Positions 28,882-36,445 of a DNA stretch of 64,000 bases are shown in pieces. The translations under genes and the position numbers were made by a program. Each line of letters begins with the position of its first letter. Position 1 is the first letter of the stretch. The notes beneath the pieces are model-generated. The model saw only the letters and a list, made by a program, of their open reading frames with translations, was not told the origin of the DNA and did not search any database. The DNA lies in assembly GCF_029840925.1 (NCBI RefSeq), contig NZ_JAOCDM010000001.1, forward strand, positions 1 to 64,000. The letters are read 5' to 3'. Source of the DNA: Pseudomonas sp. GD03858. Lineage in GTDB: Bacteria; Pseudomonadota; Gammaproteobacteria; Pseudomonadales; Pseudomonadaceae.

Positions 28882-29285
28882 AGCAAAAACCCACAGACCT
28901 TCAAGCATTACTCCCCTTTCAGTCTATCGTCCTGCCTGCTAGACGCGCTTGCGTTCTGGCACCGATCGCTCTGTAGCCCGTGAAAAGGCGACATCGTTTT
29001 CGATGTATGCCGTCTTAGGTTCCGAATAGCGTTAGCCCCAGCCCTATCAGGGTCTTCGCGATTTTTGGGATATGGCCGCTTCGACTCACGACTGCCGGGC
29101 TACTTTGCAGCCCTTCCGACCGCACCCTGACAAGTCCAAGTCAAGCGCCAATTCTCAACGCCCTTGAAAGCGCTGGGTTTTAGCCCGCCACTGCCCTGCC
29201 ACCCTTCGCCCACTCTGCCGCCTGAGGCCCCATCCCCGGCGCCACACTGCGGCAAACTGCCGCATGCCACGACTCATGAATTAAA
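28882..29285. other. Non-coding stretch with one strong hairpin
   Basis: About 400 bp with no supported gene. TGCGGCA-AAC-TGCCGCA at 29248-29264 is a perfect hairpin shortly before the cytochrome promoter. It could be a regulator site or the terminator of an upstream transcript; it has no T-run. Confidence 0.5.
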
Positions 29286-29299
29286 ATAATATCAGTTAT
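29286..29299. promoter_or_regulatory. Operator-like palindrome, site 4 of 10
   Basis: ATAAT-ATCA-GTTAT with outer TTAA and CTAAA, 24 bases before the cytochrome c gene. The right half and flank (GTTATCTAAA) are identical to site 6. Confidence 0.7.
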
Positions 29300-29322
29300 C
29301 TAAAAACAACACCCCTGAGAGC

Positions 29323-29628
29323 ATGACCATGAAACGCGCCTTCTATCTGATTTTTTCCATCTGCCTGTGGCAGATCCCCTTGGCCAAGGCGGCACAGCCT
29401 CCAGAGAGCGTATTCAATCGCAGTTGCCAAATGTGCCATAACGGCCAGCTGCCCATGGCCCCCAAAAAAGGTGACGCCCAAGCCTGGAAGCCACGACTTG
29501 CCCAAGGCAGAGACGTCCTGGTCAAACATGTCACGGAAGGTTTCAACGCCATGCCTCCGCGCGGCCTGTGCATGGACTGTACAGCGGACGACTACTCAAC
29601 AGTGATCGACTGGATGGCCAAGCCTTGA
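29323..29628 (+). CDS. Monoheme c5-type cytochrome c
   Basis: 101 residues. A signal peptide ends near AKA, and one heme site CQMCH lies at about residues 35-39. The methionine ligand region FNAMPPRGLC resembles c5-type cytochromes, with a CxxC pair (CMDC) nearby as in that family. It should be a soluble periplasmic electron carrier. Its promoter carries the island palindrome, so it may take electrons from the periplasmic amine oxidases or from the di-heme cytochromes. A second ATG two codons downstream is an equally good start. Confidence 0.85.
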   Translation: MTMKRAFYLIFSICLWQIPLAKAAQPPESVFNRSCQMCHNGQLPMAPKKGDAQAWKPRLAQGRDVLVKHVTEGFNAMPPRGLCMDCTADDYSTVIDWMAKP

Positions 29629-29658
29629 GCTGACCATCCTCGTCCGTGAATATTTTAC

Positions 29659-29672
29659 GTAACTGACGTTGT
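29659..29672. promoter_or_regulatory. Operator-like palindrome, site 5 of 10
   Basis: GTAAC-TGAC-GTTGT, a perfect dyad apart from G-T edge positions, with TTTTA on the left. It lies 64 bases before the PhyH-type dioxygenase start. Confidence 0.65.
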
Positions 29673-29735
29673 CATATATTCGACTGGTTGCTAGTCTCCC
29701 GGATACCCACAAAAAAGACGTTCCGGGAGGACGCC

Positions 29736-30569
29736 ATGCTAGACCCGATAAGCCGTGCTTTTCATGCCGATGGTGCAGTGCTGGTCAAAGGACTCCTGAA
29801 CGAGGAGCAACTGGCGCGCTGTCGTGAAGCGTATGACTGGGCCGTGGAAAACCATGGCCCCCACGCCACCCGTATGTTCGCAGGCACGACACAGCAGTCG
29901 CATGTGGACAATGCCAACCCTGTGGCTAAACAGCGGCTCGAAACGCTCGTTGAATCCCTGCCGCTGGGCAACCTGTTCGCCCGGATCTGGGGGTCACGGA
30001 ACGTCTGGTATTTCGCTGAAGAGGTCTTTCTCAAAGCCGGTGGGCAAGGTTCCCGCACGCTCTGGCATCAGGACACCTCTTACCTGCCCTGGGCAGGCGA
30101 GCATTGGGGCAATGCATGGATCAGCTTCGAATCAATCCCGCAACGTAACGCGTTGGAGATCATTCGCGGTTCGCATCGCGGGCCGCGCTACGATGGCACC
30201 ACATTCACCGATCCTGACGATCCGACACAACCGTTGCATGACAACGGCACCCTTCCCCGCCTGCCCGATATCGAGGCCGAACGCAAACTGAATCCACGCG
30301 CCTACGATGTGCTGTCGTGGGCCACCGAACCAGGCGACGTGATCCTGCTGCACCCGGCATCCTTGCACGGTGGTGCTCCGGTCGACAGCGACTTCCCTAG
30401 CCGCCACACCTTCGTTTTCCGCTTCTTCGGCGATGACGCCACCTTCAAGCCGCTGCCGCAGAACAGCAAAGCGGGATACCCACCACAAGGTGTGCTGTTC
30501 ACCGAGGAGCTCAAGCATCTTTCGGCCGGCGCAGCCTTTCGCCATCCCACCTTCCGCCAGATTGTCTGA
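29736..30569 (+). CDS. Phytanoyl-CoA dioxygenase (PhyH) family protein
   Basis: 277 residues from the ATG at 29736, preceded by GGGAGG. It is an Fe(II)/2-oxoglutarate dioxygenase of the PhyH superfamily. The metal triad is visible as His111 and Asp113 (LWHQDTSYL) and His211 (ASLHGGAPV), and an arginine for 2-oxoglutarate binding lies in RHTFVFRFFG. The family hydroxylates diverse substrates, often alpha to a carboxyl or next to an amine. It forms an operon with the RidA gene 12 bases downstream. Hydroxylation of an amine-bearing intermediate that then gives an enamine or imine would explain this pairing, but this is inference. Confidence 0.82.
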   Translation: MLDPISRAFHADGAVLVKGLLNEEQLARCREAYDWAVENHGPHATRMFAGTTQQSHVDNANPVAKQRLETLVESLPLGNLFARIWGSRNVWYFAEEVFLKAGGQGSRTLWHQDTSYLPWAGEHWGNAWISFESIPQRNALEIIRGSHRGPRYDGTTFTDPDDPTQPLHDNGTLPRLPDIEAERKLNPRAYDVLSWATEPGDVILLHPASLHGGAPVDSDFPSRHTFVFRFFGDDATFKPLPQNSKAGYPPQGVLFTEELKHLSAGAAFRHPTFRQIV

Positions 30570-30581
30570 ACAGGAGGCTCC

Positions 30582-30998
30582 ATGACCATCAACCCCTTGA
30601 AGCGGCAATCAATCAATCCGCCACCGACCCAGGTGTTCTACGATCAGTTTCATTACTCCCAGGCCACCCGCGTAGGCGATCTCATTTGGGTATCGGGGCA
30701 GGTCGGCATCGACAGCAACATGAAACCTGAAAGCGATGTGGCAGCCCAGACGCACCTGGCATTCCAGTCGCTGGCCAAGGTGCTGCAAGCTGCTGGTGCA
30801 GGCCTGGAGGATGTGGTCGAACTGACCACCTTCCACACCCGGCTACAGGCTGACATGCCCCTATTCGCCAGTATCAAGGATGAATATTTCCCCTCTCGCT
30901 ATCCTTCCTGGACCGCAGTCGGCATCACAGAGCTGGCCCTGCCTGGACTGGTAGTGGAAATTCGTGCCGTGGCTGTGGCAGGAAGCGGTAACGTCTGA
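30582..30998 (+). CDS. RidA-family enamine/imine deaminase
   Basis: 138 residues, YjgF/YER057c/UK114 fold. Visible family segments are QATRVGDLIWVSGQVGIDSN, the central VVELTTFHTRL, and the C-terminal PSRYPSWTAVGITELALPG, where the arginine corresponds to the catalytic Arg of RidA enzymes. The normal reaction is hydrolysis of reactive enamines or imines to ketones plus ammonia. With four amine-oxidising flavoproteins in the same regulon, a dedicated deaminase for their imine products is a sensible role. GGAGG precedes the ATG at four bases. Co-transcribed with the PhyH gene. Confidence 0.87.
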   Translation: MTINPLKRQSINPPPTQVFYDQFHYSQATRVGDLIWVSGQVGIDSNMKPESDVAAQTHLAFQSLAKVLQAAGAGLEDVVELTTFHTRLQADMPLFASIKDEYFPSRYPSWTAVGITELALPGLVVEIRAVAVAGSGNV

Positions 30999-31164
30999 TC
31001 CCACGGTGATTGGCCAATGCCCGTCTGCCGCCTTTGAATCGACGTGGAGAATCATTCCTGTCTTGCGACGGGTGTAATCCACGCTCGATTTCTCTATGCT
31101 GGGGCAACCGTGGAAGCCAGCCACCTGATCCAGAAACGTTTTCATCCTGAAATCCTGAGAGCCC

Positions 31165-31857
31165 ATGCCTGATTCCAAATCCCCTTCCACCATCGCCGCC
31201 ACTTCTGCCGGTACAAATGCACCTCGCAAGGCGGCGCGCAGGGGGCGGCCGGTGGGCGACCGCGACGCCAAGCGTGCAGAACTGCTGGAGGCAGCCATTA
31301 CCGTGATCGCGCGTGATGGCTACGCCGGGGCGTCGATGCGCAATGTCGCAAAACACGCAGGTTGCACCACAGGCGCAGTAACTTATTACTTCGCCAACAA
31401 GGAAGAGATGATCACCGAGGTCGCCCAGAGCTTGTTCGACCAGGTCGACACGATGCTGGCAGCGAACCAGTCGGAGATGAGTATTCCCTCGTTGCTCCAG
31501 CAGTGGATGGAGTGGGTCAACGACGGCGAGTCGACGCTCTGGCTTTCCTGGTTGCAATTGCTGACTCATGCCCGGCACGAGCCGGCGTTTGCGCATGTCA
31601 TCAAGCAGCGATATGCCAGATTCCGCCAAGTGTTTACCAGGGTGATCGAGGCAGAGCAGCGCCAGGGCAAAGTCCGCGCCGACATACCGCCCGATGTGCT
31701 GGCCGATCAAATCAGCACCATCTGTGACGGCTGGCTGATGATGATGCCGATCGAGCCCGAGCGTTTTAGCGCCGAACGCGGGAATGCCCTGCTCGATGCA
31801 CTTATCACATTGATTTCGCCACCTGCGAAGGGCAGTGGCACGCGCAGGAGCAAGTGA
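31165..31857 (+). CDS. TetR-family regulator, best candidate for the island regulator
   Basis: 230 residues. A basic, disordered N-terminus (RKAARRGRPVGDRDAKR) precedes the TetR helix-turn-helix: AAITVIARDGYAGASMRNVA, then GCTTGAVTYYFANKEEM. The C-terminal ligand domain resembles BetI-like regulators (WLSWLQLLTHARHEPAFAHV). It sits in the middle of the catabolic island, between the PhyH-RidA and amine oxidase operons. Symmetric ATAAC-N4-GTTAT sites recur in the island, and TetR proteins such as PsrA bind palindromes of the same layout. It is therefore the natural candidate to control them. No such site is seen before its own gene. Confidence 0.85.
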   Translation: MPDSKSPSTIAATSAGTNAPRKAARRGRPVGDRDAKRAELLEAAITVIARDGYAGASMRNVAKHAGCTTGAVTYYFANKEEMITEVAQSLFDQVDTMLAANQSEMSIPSLLQQWMEWVNDGESTLWLSWLQLLTHARHEPAFAHVIKQRYARFRQVFTRVIEAEQRQGKVRADIPPDVLADQISTICDGWLMMMPIEPERFSAERGNALLDALITLISPPAKGSGTRRSK

Positions 31858-31885
31858 TCAAACCTGATCTATAGCCCATCCCATG

Positions 31886-31911
31886 GGGCCGGACGAGAAG
31901 TCGTCCGGCCC
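31886..31911. terminator. Bidirectional hairpin terminator
   Basis: GGGCCGGACGA-GAAG-TCGTCCGGCCC, a perfect 11-bp stem with a 4-base loop between convergent genes. No T-run follows on either strand, so it may be Rho-assisted or only protect the 3' ends. Confidence 0.6.
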
Positions 31912-31948
31912 GCGCAAACCTGGACCGGGCCTAGGCCGTTGGGACCTC

Positions 31949-32221
31949 CTACTTGGATGCGGTCTTGTACAGGCTCAGAGCCTTGTTGGCCGCATTCAGG
32001 CAGCCTTTCCCATCACCTTTTTCCCGCGCCTCCTTGGCCTGCGCAATCAGTTTGCGAATGTCAGTGGCCACCCCACCTTGAAGTCCGGCCCCCTCGGAAC
32101 GCTCGATGGAGTCGAGCTGGTTGATCTTGGTCGTGCAGTGGTCGGCATCGGCCTTATCCCCGGCGTACACACCTGGCGCACAGATAATCGATGCAACGGC
32201 TATCACTTTCAGCATGTTCAT
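31949..32221 (-). CDS. Small secreted helical protein, unknown
   Basis: 90 residues with a signal peptide (LKVIAVASIICAPGVYA). The mature part has two cysteines (DHCTTK and GKGCLNAANKAL) and is predicted helical (IRKLIAQAKEAREKGD). No named family is recognised. AAGGAG precedes the ATG at 32221. It lies between the TetR gene and the first amine oxidase operon. Upstream there is half of the island palindrome (GTTATCTAAA on the minus strand) but not a full dyad. Confidence 0.68.
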   Translation of the reverse strand: MNMLKVIAVASIICAPGVYAGDKADADHCTTKINQLDSIERSEGAGLQGGVATDIRKLIAQAKEAREKGDGKGCLNAANKALSLYKTASK

Positions 32222-32371
32222 GGGTAGCTCCTTGGGTTGTTTGCAACAGATTTAGATAACACCAACTACTAAATATAGGGCGAGTAGCGTCCAGCGTCGT
32301 ATTTTGGGGCCTGAAGCGATGACTGGACGCCTGTTGCCCCTTTGCACGATGATCGCCTTACGCTATTTTAC

Positions 32372-32385
32372 ATAACTACGGTTAT
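32372..32385. promoter_or_regulatory. Operator-like palindrome, site 6 of 10
   Basis: ATAAC-TACG-GTTAT, perfect core, with outer TTTAC and CTAAA that are themselves symmetric. 32 bases before the amine oxidase start; the best single example of the motif. Confidence 0.8.
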
Positions 32386-32416
32386 CTAAATAAAACAATA
32401 GCGTACCGAGGCAAAA

Positions 32417-33892
32417 ATGAACACTGAAGACATGGCGTCGCCGGCATGCCGCCGGCGCCTGCTTATGCAGGCGCTCGCTGGCGTGGCGCTGGTAGGTGGT
32501 ACGGGACTCGCCGGGCGAGTGCTGGCCCAGACGGTAGAGCCCTCCCCGCAAGGTGTGCTGGATGTGGTCGTCATCGGCGCCGGGCTTGCCGGCCTCACTG
32601 CGGCCAGAGATCTGGATCGAGCAGGCTGCACCTCATTCGCCGTACTGGAGGCTCGGGATCGAGTTGGCGGACGAACCGTCAACCATCCGCTCGGCGACGG
32701 CCTGATCGCGGAGGCCGGAGGGCAATGGGCAGGTCCCGGACAGACGGCCATCTTCGATCTGGCGCGCGAACTGGAGGTGGAGACCTTCCCGAGCTACTAC
32801 CAGGGCCGCAATGTCTATCTGGCAGGCGATGCCCGCTACGAAGAAGACCTCAGCGCCGCCCACGGCAACCCTGTCACTGCAAAGCTCAATCAACTCTCGC
32901 GACAGGTTCCGAGCAAGGAACCCTGGAATGCAACTGATGCGCCTGAAATCGACAAGCTATCGGTAGCCCAATGGCTCAAGAACCAAGGCATCGACAATGC
33001 CAGCCGGTTCAGTTTCGACACCTCCATAGGCCTGACCACCGGTACGCCACCAGCCAGCCTGGCCCTGCTCCACTACCTTTCGCTGATCAATTCCGCCGAC
33101 TGCAGCATGGAAAAGCTGGAAGGCTTCAATGGCGGCGCCCAGGAGACTCGTTTCGTGGGCGGTTCCCAAGTGTTGAGCACGCGAATGGCGGACTCGTTGG
33201 GCGATCGCATAAGGCTGTCCAGCCCGGTACGCAAGATCGTCAACTGGGACAGCGATATCGTCGAGATCTACACAGACCGGGGGGTGGTCCGCGCCCGACA
33301 GGTGATCGTTGCGCTTCATCCCGCGCTATGCAACCAGATCATCTTCGAGCCGCCTTTGCCCGAGGGGCGCGCGCAACTGCAGCGGCTTTGGCCCGCCCAT
33401 GCACCGATGCGCAAGACGGTGCATGTCTACGATCGGCCATTCTGGCGAGACAAAGGGCTCAATGGGCAGATCAGCCAAGCCGATGGGCCTTTGATCTTCT
33501 CATGCGACAACTCGCCCGCCGATGGCAGCGTCGGCATCCTTTCGGCGTTCGCACGCAGCGCCCAGCTGACACATGACGCCGAACGGGCAAGCCAGACGCT
33601 TGCCGGCATTTTTGCCCGGGCCTTAGGTGATGAAGCATTGCAGTTCAGTCAGTATCACGATCACGACTGGGCCAAGGTCGACACCTGGACCCTGACCTGC
33701 GTCGGCGCCATCCCTCCCGGCTTTCTCACCCGCTGGGGCCGCTACCTGAAGCCTGCCGTTGGTCGACTGATCTGGTCGGGCACCGAAACCGCTGACATCT
33801 GGGCCAGCAGCATGGACGGCGCAGTGCGCTCCGGCCACCGGGCTGCGCTGGAAGCACTGCAGGCACTGGTTGCAAATCGGAGGAACGCATGA
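32417..33892 (+). CDS. Tat-exported flavin monoamine oxidase (copy 1)
   Basis: 491 residues. A twin-arginine-type signal (CRRRLLMQALAG, Arg12-14) and hydrophobic stretch end near VLAQ. The FAD site VVVIGAGLAGLTAARDLDRA starts near residue 50, then VLEARDRVGGRTV and GGQWAGPGQTA. The C-terminal flavin-contact segment is LIWSGTETADIWASSMDGAV, as in amine oxidases. The family covers MAO, putrescine oxidase and nicotine oxidoreductase NicA2. NicA2 is known to pass electrons to a cytochrome c rather than O2. A di-heme cytochrome gene follows at once (ATGATG overlap), suggesting the same here: a periplasmic amine dehydrogenase. The amine is unknown. A second copy lies at 43738. Confidence 0.88.
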   Translation: MNTEDMASPACRRRLLMQALAGVALVGGTGLAGRVLAQTVEPSPQGVLDVVVIGAGLAGLTAARDLDRAGCTSFAVLEARDRVGGRTVNHPLGDGLIAEAGGQWAGPGQTAIFDLARELEVETFPSYYQGRNVYLAGDARYEEDLSAAHGNPVTAKLNQLSRQVPSKEPWNATDAPEIDKLSVAQWLKNQGIDNASRFSFDTSIGLTTGTPPASLALLHYLSLINSADCSMEKLEGFNGGAQETRFVGGSQVLSTRMADSLGDRIRLSSPVRKIVNWDSDIVEIYTDRGVVRARQVIVALHPALCNQIIFEPPLPEGRAQLQRLWPAHAPMRKTVHVYDRPFWRDKGLNGQISQADGPLIFSCDNSPADGSVGILSAFARSAQLTHDAERASQTLAGIFARALGDEALQFSQYHDHDWAKVDTWTLTCVGAIPPGFLTRWGRYLKPAVGRLIWSGTETADIWASSMDGAVRSGHRAALEALQALVANRRNA

Positions 33893-34557
33893 TGAAACGC
33901 GCCTTGTCGATAGGTGTTGCGGTCGGCGTTGCCGGGCTTGTGCTAGTTGCAGTCATTGCGGGCCCACAACTGCTGGCGGGCTATCGATTCATGAATGATC
34001 TGGACAGCCACTACGCCCGCTACGACGCCGACGTCGGAACCTGGCCGCAGCCCCAGGATACCTGCAGCGCCTGCCATGGTTCCTCCGGACAGTCGCAGAA
34101 CGAGCAGTACCCATCCCTAGCCGGGCAACAGGCCAACTACCTGCAGGCACAACTTCAGGCATTTGCCGAGGGCAAACGGCACAGTGCGCAAATGGAGCCA
34201 CTAGCCGCGTCATTGACCGAAGAACAGATCGTATCGCTGGCGCAGTATTTTTCCCGGCAAACGCCACACAGCACCGATATCCCAACGACGGACGAGCAGT
34301 TGTCGACCACGGGCCAGGCGAGTGCTGCAGCACGGGGCTGTAGCGCTTGTCACGGCAGCGATTTCATGGGAGGAGCCGTTGGCCCACGCCTTGCCGGCCA
34401 GGGTAAAGCCTACCTGCTAAGCCAACTCCTGGCGTTCAAGCACGGCACGCGAAAAGACCCAAGTGGCGCCATGAACGCGACCGCGAGCCTGCTTTCTCCA
34501 GCCGAAGTGCAAGCGCTGGCGCACTACCTCGCCGATCTCACCCCCGCCAAGCGCTGA
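33889..34557 (+). CDS. Membrane-anchored di-heme cytochrome c (c4-like), partner of amine oxidase copy 1
   Basis: 222 residues. An uncleaved N-terminal anchor (VGVAGLVLVAVIAGPQLLAG) is followed by two c-type heme domains: CSACH at 59-63 and CSACH at 151-155, with YPSLAGQQANYLQAQLQAF between them as in cytochrome c4. The start overlaps the amine oxidase stop, so the two are translationally coupled. It should accept electrons from the exported flavoenzyme and pass them to the terminal oxidases. A paralogue accompanies the second amine oxidase at 43075. Confidence 0.9.
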   Translation: MMKRALSIGVAVGVAGLVLVAVIAGPQLLAGYRFMNDLDSHYARYDADVGTWPQPQDTCSACHGSSGQSQNEQYPSLAGQQANYLQAQLQAFAEGKRHSAQMEPLAASLTEEQIVSLAQYFSRQTPHSTDIPTTDEQLSTTGQASAAARGCSACHGSDFMGGAVGPRLAGQGKAYLLSQLLAFKHGTRKDPSGAMNATASLLSPAEVQALAHYLADLTPAKR

Positions 34558-34650
34558 TCCATCCAAGGGCGGATGCACAGCCTCCGCCCTATTTTTCGTG
34601 GCTGGATCAAGCGGGCTTTGCCCGGCTATCAAATGGTTTTCCATTTAAAC

Positions 34651-34664
34651 ATAACAGTCGTTGC
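34651..34664. promoter_or_regulatory. Operator-like palindrome, site 7 of 10
   Basis: ATAAC-AGTC-GTTGC with outer TTTAAAC and GCTAAA. It nearly equals site 8 read on the other strand (ATAAC-AGTT-GTTGC, GTTAAA). It lies upstream of the leader ORF and the AlmA-like operon. Confidence 0.72.
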
Positions 34665-34724
34665 GCTAAAGTCGGTAGCGGATTACATTGCAGTAAAACA
34701 ACAACAATCACCGGAGCTCATCGT

Positions 34725-34886
34725 ATGCACGACTCCATTGCACCCTCCGCTGCCGGCCACGCTCCTCCGGGCCTCAGCACCGCCGTTTCGCGGCTGCCTA
34801 ACGACTGCCGCGTGATCGCGTGCTCGCTGATACCCACCGTTCAAACAACCCGTTGGTCACACCCCGTAGGCGCGGAGACTCCATGA
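34725..34886 (+). CDS. 53-codon leader ORF coupled to the AlmA-like gene
   Basis: The ATG at 34725 follows GGAG at eight bases. The frame encodes 53 residues (MHDSIAPSAAGHAPPGLSTA at the start, HPVGAETP at the end) and stops in ATGA overlap with the next gene's ATG at 34883. There is no signal peptide, no membrane segment and no known family. It may be a small protein or a leader whose translation sets expression of the monooxygenase. The overlap and ribosome binding site support translation; function is unknown. Confidence 0.5.
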   Translation: MHDSIAPSAAGHAPPGLSTAVSRLPNDCRVIACSLIPTVQTTRWSHPVGAETP

Positions 34887-36382
34887 GCAACCTTCACTTC
34901 GATACCTTGATCATCGGTGCCGGCCTGTCCGGTATCGGCACGGCTTGCCACCTGATGGGCGAGTTTCCCAACCGCAATCTCGCCATTCTAGAGCGGCGTG
35001 AGTGCATGGGCGGAACCTGGGACCTGTTTCGCTATCCAGGCATCCGCTCCGACTCGGACATGCTGAGCTACGGCTACAAGTTCCGCCTGTGGGACAGCCC
35101 CAAGGTGCTGGCCGACGGCGCCTCGATCCGGCGCTACATCCAGGACACGGCAAAGCAGTACGGCCTCGCCGACAAGATCCACTACGGCCTCCAGACCCTC
35201 AGCGCGAACTGGTGCAGCCAGCAGCGTCTGTGGCAGTTGACGGCACGGCACGAAGCCAGCGGGGATATACGCCACTACACCTGCCGATTTCTTCTCTGCT
35301 GCACCGGCTACTACAACCACGACGAAGGTTTCCTGCCCGCTTTCCCGGGGGAGGACGACTTCAAAGGTGTGCGGATCCATCCCCAGCATTGGCCCGAGGA
35401 CCTGGACTATCGCGACAAGAATGTCGTGGTCATTGGCAGCGGCGCCACTGCTGCCACGCTGATTCCGGCGATGGCCGACAAGACCCGCCATATCACCATG
35501 CTGCAACGCTCACCGTCGTACATCTACTCGCTGCCTTCGACCGATAAACTCACGGCCGTGCTCTCCCGCATCATGCCCGCAAGCTGGGCGCTCGGCCTGG
35601 CACGCAAACGCAACATCATGCTGTACCGCGCCGTTTACATCGCCTGCCGGCAATGGCCACGCCTGATGCGCAGGATCATCCTGGGGCACGTGCGCCGCCA
35701 GGTAGGCCCGAATGCCGACATGCGTCACTTCACCCCGACTTACATGCCTTGGGATGAGCGCCTGTGCGCAGTACCCGACGGCGACCTGTTCAAGTCGATT
35801 CGCAATGGCCAGGCTTCAGTGGAGACGGACCACATCGAACGCTTCACCGAGCATGGCATTCGCCTCAAGTCGGGCAAGGAACTGCCTGCCGACATCATCA
35901 TCACTGCCACCGGGCTACGTTTGCAGTTGCTCGGCGGCATGACTGTCTCGGTCGACGGCACGCCGTACCCGATCGGCGAGCAGATGACCTACAAGGGTGT
36001 GCTGCTGGAAAACCTGCCGAACATGGCCTGGATCTTCGGCTACACCAACGTGTCCTGGACGCTCAAGGTCGGCTTGGCCGCCACTTACCTGTGCCGCCTG
36101 TTCCGCTACATGGAACAACGCAACCTGGATGTCGTGACCCCTTACGACAACGCCAACAACGCGTTGAGCGACGGGATCCTGAATTCAATGAAGTCCGGCT
36201 ACATCCAGCGTGACCAGCACTTCCTGCCCCGTCAGGGCCGGTCGCACCCCTGGTTCGTCTTCATGCACTACGGGCGCGACAAGAAAATGTTGCTCAAGGA
36301 CCCGATCGAAGATCACCACCTGGAATTCCAACGCGCCCAGCAACAAGCACTCACCCCGCGGCCCGCCAAGGTCACCGGTTGA
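34883..36382 (+). CDS. almA: AlmA-like flavin-binding (Baeyer-Villiger type) monooxygenase
   Basis: 499 residues from the ATG at 34883, preceded by GGAG. FAD motif GAGLSG at 12-17, GGTWDLFRYPGIRSDSDM at 43-60, Baeyer-Villiger fingerprint FKGVRIHPQHWP at 160-171, and NADPH motif GSGATA at 185-190. Further segments (RHFTPTYMPWDERLCAVPDG, SGYIQR near the end) closely resemble AlmA of Acinetobacter, which acts on long-chain alkanes or alkanones. Expected reaction: ketone plus O2 and NADPH to ester or lactone. The following genes for CoA ligase, esterase and alcohol dehydrogenase would process that ester. Soluble, cytoplasmic. Confidence 0.85.
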   Translation: MSNLHFDTLIIGAGLSGIGTACHLMGEFPNRNLAILERRECMGGTWDLFRYPGIRSDSDMLSYGYKFRLWDSPKVLADGASIRRYIQDTAKQYGLADKIHYGLQTLSANWCSQQRLWQLTARHEASGDIRHYTCRFLLCCTGYYNHDEGFLPAFPGEDDFKGVRIHPQHWPEDLDYRDKNVVVIGSGATAATLIPAMADKTRHITMLQRSPSYIYSLPSTDKLTAVLSRIMPASWALGLARKRNIMLYRAVYIACRQWPRLMRRIILGHVRRQVGPNADMRHFTPTYMPWDERLCAVPDGDLFKSIRNGQASVETDHIERFTEHGIRLKSGKELPADIIITATGLRLQLLGGMTVSVDGTPYPIGEQMTYKGVLLENLPNMAWIFGYTNVSWTLKVGLAATYLCRLFRYMEQRNLDVVTPYDNANNALSDGILNSMKSGYIQRDQHFLPRQGRSHPWFVFMHYGRDKKMLLKDPIEDHHLEFQRAQQQALTPRPAKVTG

Positions 36383-36445
36383 ACCACGACGCCCACGGCC
36401 TCGCCGCCGGTGCGTGAAAACAAGAAAGGTAAAAGGCTGAATATC

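Noticed and set aside
32250..32275. Possible operator before the small secreted protein gene at 32221
   Set aside because: The right half and flank match, but the left half does not, so the dyad is not supported.
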